From contig CAMLNE010000170.1 of the NCBI GenBank assembly GCA_946481265.1, positions 1 to 8,889 on the forward strand: a DNA stretch of 8,889 nucleotides, read 5' to 3'. The stretch's first letter is position 1. Each line of letters begins with the position of its first letter. Shown here in pieces: positions 6,611 through 8,889 of the stretch. Source of the stretch: an uncultured Panacagrimonas sp. (GTDB lineage: Bacteria > Pseudomonadota > Gammaproteobacteria > Nevskiales > Nevskiaceae). Made by a program: the position numbers and the translations under genes. The notes beneath the pieces were generated by a model, which searched no databases, was not told the DNA's origin, and saw nothing but the letters and a program-made list of their open reading frames with translations.

Positions 6611-8818
6611 GTGTCGTCCGGACTTCCCCGCTCCGCGCCCCTGGCGCTGCTGGCCTGCCTTGCCTGCGCCAGTGCCCTGGCCGACGACGTCGAGCCACTC
6701 AAGCCGGTCGAGGAGAGGGGCTGCACGCAGCTGCAGTTCGCCTACGAGACACCCGAGGTGGTGTTCGACGAGCGGCTCTACCTGAATGCGGACCAGGCCA
6801 TGCTCAAGCGCGGCGGGCTGTCGAACCTCGCCGGCGCCGTCACCGTGCGCCAGGGCGACAAGATCTTCTCGGCCGAGGAACTGAGCTTCGACGAGGCGAC
6901 CCGCACCGTGACGGTCAGGAGCGAGTCGCTGTTCCGCAACAAGGACATCGTGATCAAGAGTCGCGAGGCGCAGTTCGACCTCGACCAGGAGACCGGCGCC
7001 TTCGTCGGCACGGAGTTCACCCTGCCCGGACGCGCGGCGCGCGGCCAGTCGGAGCGCATCGAGGTCGACTCCAAGGGCCACGTGCACCTGACCGATACCT
7101 TCTACACCACCTGCGCGCCGGGCTCCGACGCCTGGTACCTGCAGGCCTCCGACATCCGCCTGGACCACGCCGAGGGGCTGGGCTCGGCGCGCAACACCCG
7201 GCTGCGCTTCATGGGCGTGCCGGTGATCTACCTGCCCTACTTCCAGTTCCCGATCGACAACCGCCGCCGCACCGGCCTGCTCTATCCCACCGTGGGCCAG
7301 ATGAGCGGCTCGGGCGTCGACCTGCGCTGGCCGGTCTACGTCAACCTCGCGCCCAACTACGACCTCACGCTGACGCCGCGCTACCTGAGCGAGCGCGGCA
7401 TCCAGCCGGGCCTGGATTTCCGCTACCTGCTCGCCAAGGGCGAAGGCAGCGCGCGCTACGAGTACCTCGACGACCGCAAGTTCGGCGAGGACCGCAGCCT
7501 GTTCCGCTTCGACCACACCAGCCTGATCAACCGGCGGCTGGGCCTTGAGGCGACGTACGCGGAGACCAGCGACCGCAACTACTTCGAGGACCTCGGCGGA
7601 ACGCTGTCGAGTTCCTCGATCACCCACCTCGAGCAGACCGCGAAGCTGACCTACCAGGCGCCGGCCTCGTACACGATCACGGCGCTGGTGCAGAACTTCC
7701 AGCCGATCGCCACGACGCTGACCGACGTCGACGATCCGTACAAGCGCCTGCCGCAGATCCGCTTCCGCACGCGCACGCAGCCGCTATTCGACACCCGCGC
7801 CGGCATCGAGTCCGAGTACGTCAATTTCGCGCGCGACGATTCGGTCGAAGGCGGGCGCCTCGTGCTCGATCCCTACCTGCAGTACGAGCGGCAGTCGGCG
7901 GCCTGGTACGTGATCGGCCAGGCTGACCTGCACCACACGCATTACGAACTGACCGAGACCGCGCCGGGCCAGCGGCAATCGCCGGACCGCACGCTGCCCA
8001 TCGTCAGCGCCGAGGCCGGCCTGCGCTTCGAGCGCGTCACCGAGAAGGGCCGCCTGCAGACCCTGACGCCGCGCGGCTTCCTGCTCTACGTGCCGTACGA
8101 CGACCAGGACGACCTGCCGTTGTTCGACACCGGCGAGCCGGACTTCGACTTCGTGCAGCTGTTCGCACGCAACCGCTTCTCGGGCGAGGACCGCCTGGCC
8201 GACGCCCGTCACATCGCCGGGGCGGCCACGCTGCGCGAACTCGATCCCGATACCGGCGAATCGCGCTGGAGCGCCTCGGTCGGACAGCTCTACCGGATCG
8301 AGGCCCCGCGCGTGGGGCTGCCGGAAGACCCGCCGCCCGAGCGCGGCGCCACCGAGTTCATCGCCCAGTTCGACTACCGCATCTCGCGGTCCTGGCGCGC
8401 GGTGGTGGCCGCTCAGTGGGCGCCCGAGGACAGCGAATTCGATCGAACCCAGGTCGGCCTGCGCTACCGCGCGCCCGACCGCCGGCGCCAGCTGGACCTG
8501 TCCTACCGCTACCGCCGCGACATCCTCGAACAGGCCGACCTGAGCTTCCTGACGCCGATCGCCGGCGCCTGGAAATTTGCGGCCCGCACCCGTTTCTCGC
8601 TGCAGGACAGCGAGACGCGCGAGAACTTCGCCGGCGTCGAGTACAGCACCTGCTGCTGGGCCGTGCGCGTCTCGTACCGGCGCTTCATCGGCGATGCGAC
8701 CGGAGATTTCGACAGCGGCGTGTACCTGCAGCTGCAGCTCAAGGGGCTGGCCAGCCTGGGGGCCGGCGGCACGACCCTGCTGCCCGATTCGGAAATCGAC
8801 GGCGAGCGTCCGCAGTAG
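6611..8818 (+). CDS. lptD: LPS-assembly outer-membrane protein LptD
   Basis: LptD is the outer-membrane barrel that, plugged by LptE, inserts LPS into the outer leaflet. The mature protein follows a signal peptide (RSAPLALLACLACASALA, cut before DDVEPL). An N-terminal periplasmic OstA-like beta-jellyroll follows (~43-175, e.g. LYLNADQAMLKRGGLSNLAG). Next is the large C-terminal barrel, with GVPVIYLPYFQFPIDNRRRT (202-221), LLYVPYDDQDDLPLFDTGEP (491-510), NRFSGEDRLADA (521-532) and the ending QLQLKGLASLG. All four disulfide cysteines are present: Cys38, Cys168 and the Cys681-Cys682 pair (STCCWAVR). These match the E. coli pattern of two long-range inter-domain disulfides. At 735 residues it is slightly shorter than E. 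coli LptD (784). The start is GTG at 6611, because it begins the signal peptide directly. The same frame is open from a TTG at 6518, but that adds 31 unlike residues and falls in the -35 box. No strong Shine-Dalgarno precedes 6611. Confidence 0.96.
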   Translation: MSSGLPRSAPLALLACLACASALADDVEPLKPVEERGCTQLQFAYETPEVVFDERLYLNADQAMLKRGGLSNLAGAVTVRQGDKIFSAEELSFDEATRTVTVRSESLFRNKDIVIKSREAQFDLDQETGAFVGTEFTLPGRAARGQSERIEVDSKGHVHLTDTFYTTCAPGSDAWYLQASDIRLDHAEGLGSARNTRLRFMGVPVIYLPYFQFPIDNRRRTGLLYPTVGQMSGSGVDLRWPVYVNLAPNYDLTLTPRYLSERGIQPGLDFRYLLAKGEGSARYEYLDDRKFGEDRSLFRFDHTSLINRRLGLEATYAETSDRNYFEDLGGTLSSSSITHLEQTAKLTYQAPASYTITALVQNFQPIATTLTDVDDPYKRLPQIRFRTRTQPLFDTRAGIESEYVNFARDDSVEGGRLVLDPYLQYERQSAAWYVIGQADLHHTHYELTETAPGQRQSPDRTLPIVSAEAGLRFERVTEKGRLQTLTPRGFLLYVPYDDQDDLPLFDTGEPDFDFVQLFARNRFSGEDRLADARHIAGAATLRELDPDTGESRWSASVGQLYRIEAPRVGLPEDPPPERGATEFIAQFDYRISRSWRAVVAAQWAPEDSEFDRTQVGLRYRAPDRRRQLDLSYRYRRDILEQADLSFLTPIAGAWKFAARTRFSLQDSETRENFAGVEYSTCCWAVRVSYRRFIGDATGDFDSGVYLQLQLKGLASLGAGGTTLLPDSEIDGERPQ

Positions 8819-8889
8819 CGCGGGCGGGAGCCTGAAAAACAGGGCGAACCTAGGCGCTTCCGGGCGGTCCCAGGACGGTCGCGTGATAC
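8819..8889. other. Downstream of lptD: no complete gene, possible start of next gene
   Basis: Only 71 bp remain. CCTG-AAAAA-CAGG (8831-8843) is a 4-bp stem with an A5 loop and no T-run, too weak for a terminator. At the very edge GTG (8883-8885) is preceded by AGGA (8873-8876), and could start the next gene on the plus strand. In many gammaproteobacteria surA follows lptD. Only two complete codons and one extra base of any such gene are visible, so no identity can be given. Confidence 0.25.

Noticed and set aside
5611..7548. Plus-strand open frame (645 codons) spanning amgK and lptD
   Set aside because: It crosses two genes and the divergent promoter region and is Arg/Pro/His-rich without motifs. 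Both amgK and lptD have full family signatures in other frames.
6029..7627. Minus-strand open frame (532 codons) across lptD and amgK
   Set aside because: It is antisense to lptD and out of frame with amgK, with no motifs.
8831..8843. CCTG-AAAAA-CAGG as a terminator after lptD
   Set aside because: The stem has only 4 bp and no T-run follows; a downstream gene (possibly surA) is often co-transcribed.

Overview
This window comes from a high-GC proteobacterium, most likely a gammaproteobacterium of the Xanthomonadales/Nevskiales/Chromatiales type. The divergent lptD / amgK-murU arrangement is known from Pseudomonas and relatives, and the proteins have strong gammaproteobacterial signatures. The genus cannot be named from the sequence. 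No RNA genes, mobile elements or CRISPR arrays were seen. All protein-family calls come from recognising motifs by eye; no database search was run.

Layout: six genes lie on the minus strand and one on the plus strand. On the right, lptD (outer-membrane LPS translocon, plus strand) is transcribed away from a tight minus-strand cluster amgK-murU-osmC-uup. amgK and murU overlap by an ATGA junction, murU and the OsmC-family gene are 4 bp apart, and osmC and uup are 25 bp apart. The 130-bp divergent spacer holds two overlapping, oppositely directed sigma70-like promoter candidates. On the left, after a 131- to 266-bp spacer (depending on the start chosen), come a WcaJ-type undecaprenyl-phosphate sugar phosphotransferase and then an EpsL-type outer-membrane beta-barrel gene. 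The latter is cut by the left edge of the window. These two look like the start of an exopolysaccharide operon running leftwards out of the window.

How the genes work together: AmgK phosphorylates recovered MurNAc at the anomeric position and MurU converts it to UDP-MurNAc, feeding peptidoglycan recycling around the fosfomycin-sensitive MurA step. LptD builds the outer-membrane LPS layer. WcaJ and EpsL start and probably help export a surface polysaccharide. The window is therefore mostly cell-envelope biogenesis, with two housekeeping passengers (an OsmC-like thiol protein and the ABC-F ATPase Uup).

The most useful observations are about gene starts and control regions. Four of the seven genes appear to use GTG or TTG starts. 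The wcaJ start should probably move 135 bp downstream to a TTG with a near-perfect Shine-Dalgarno. The most upstream possible lptD start is in fact part of its -35 promoter element. I did not find a convincing undescribed system; this is mainly ordinary chromosomal sequence.
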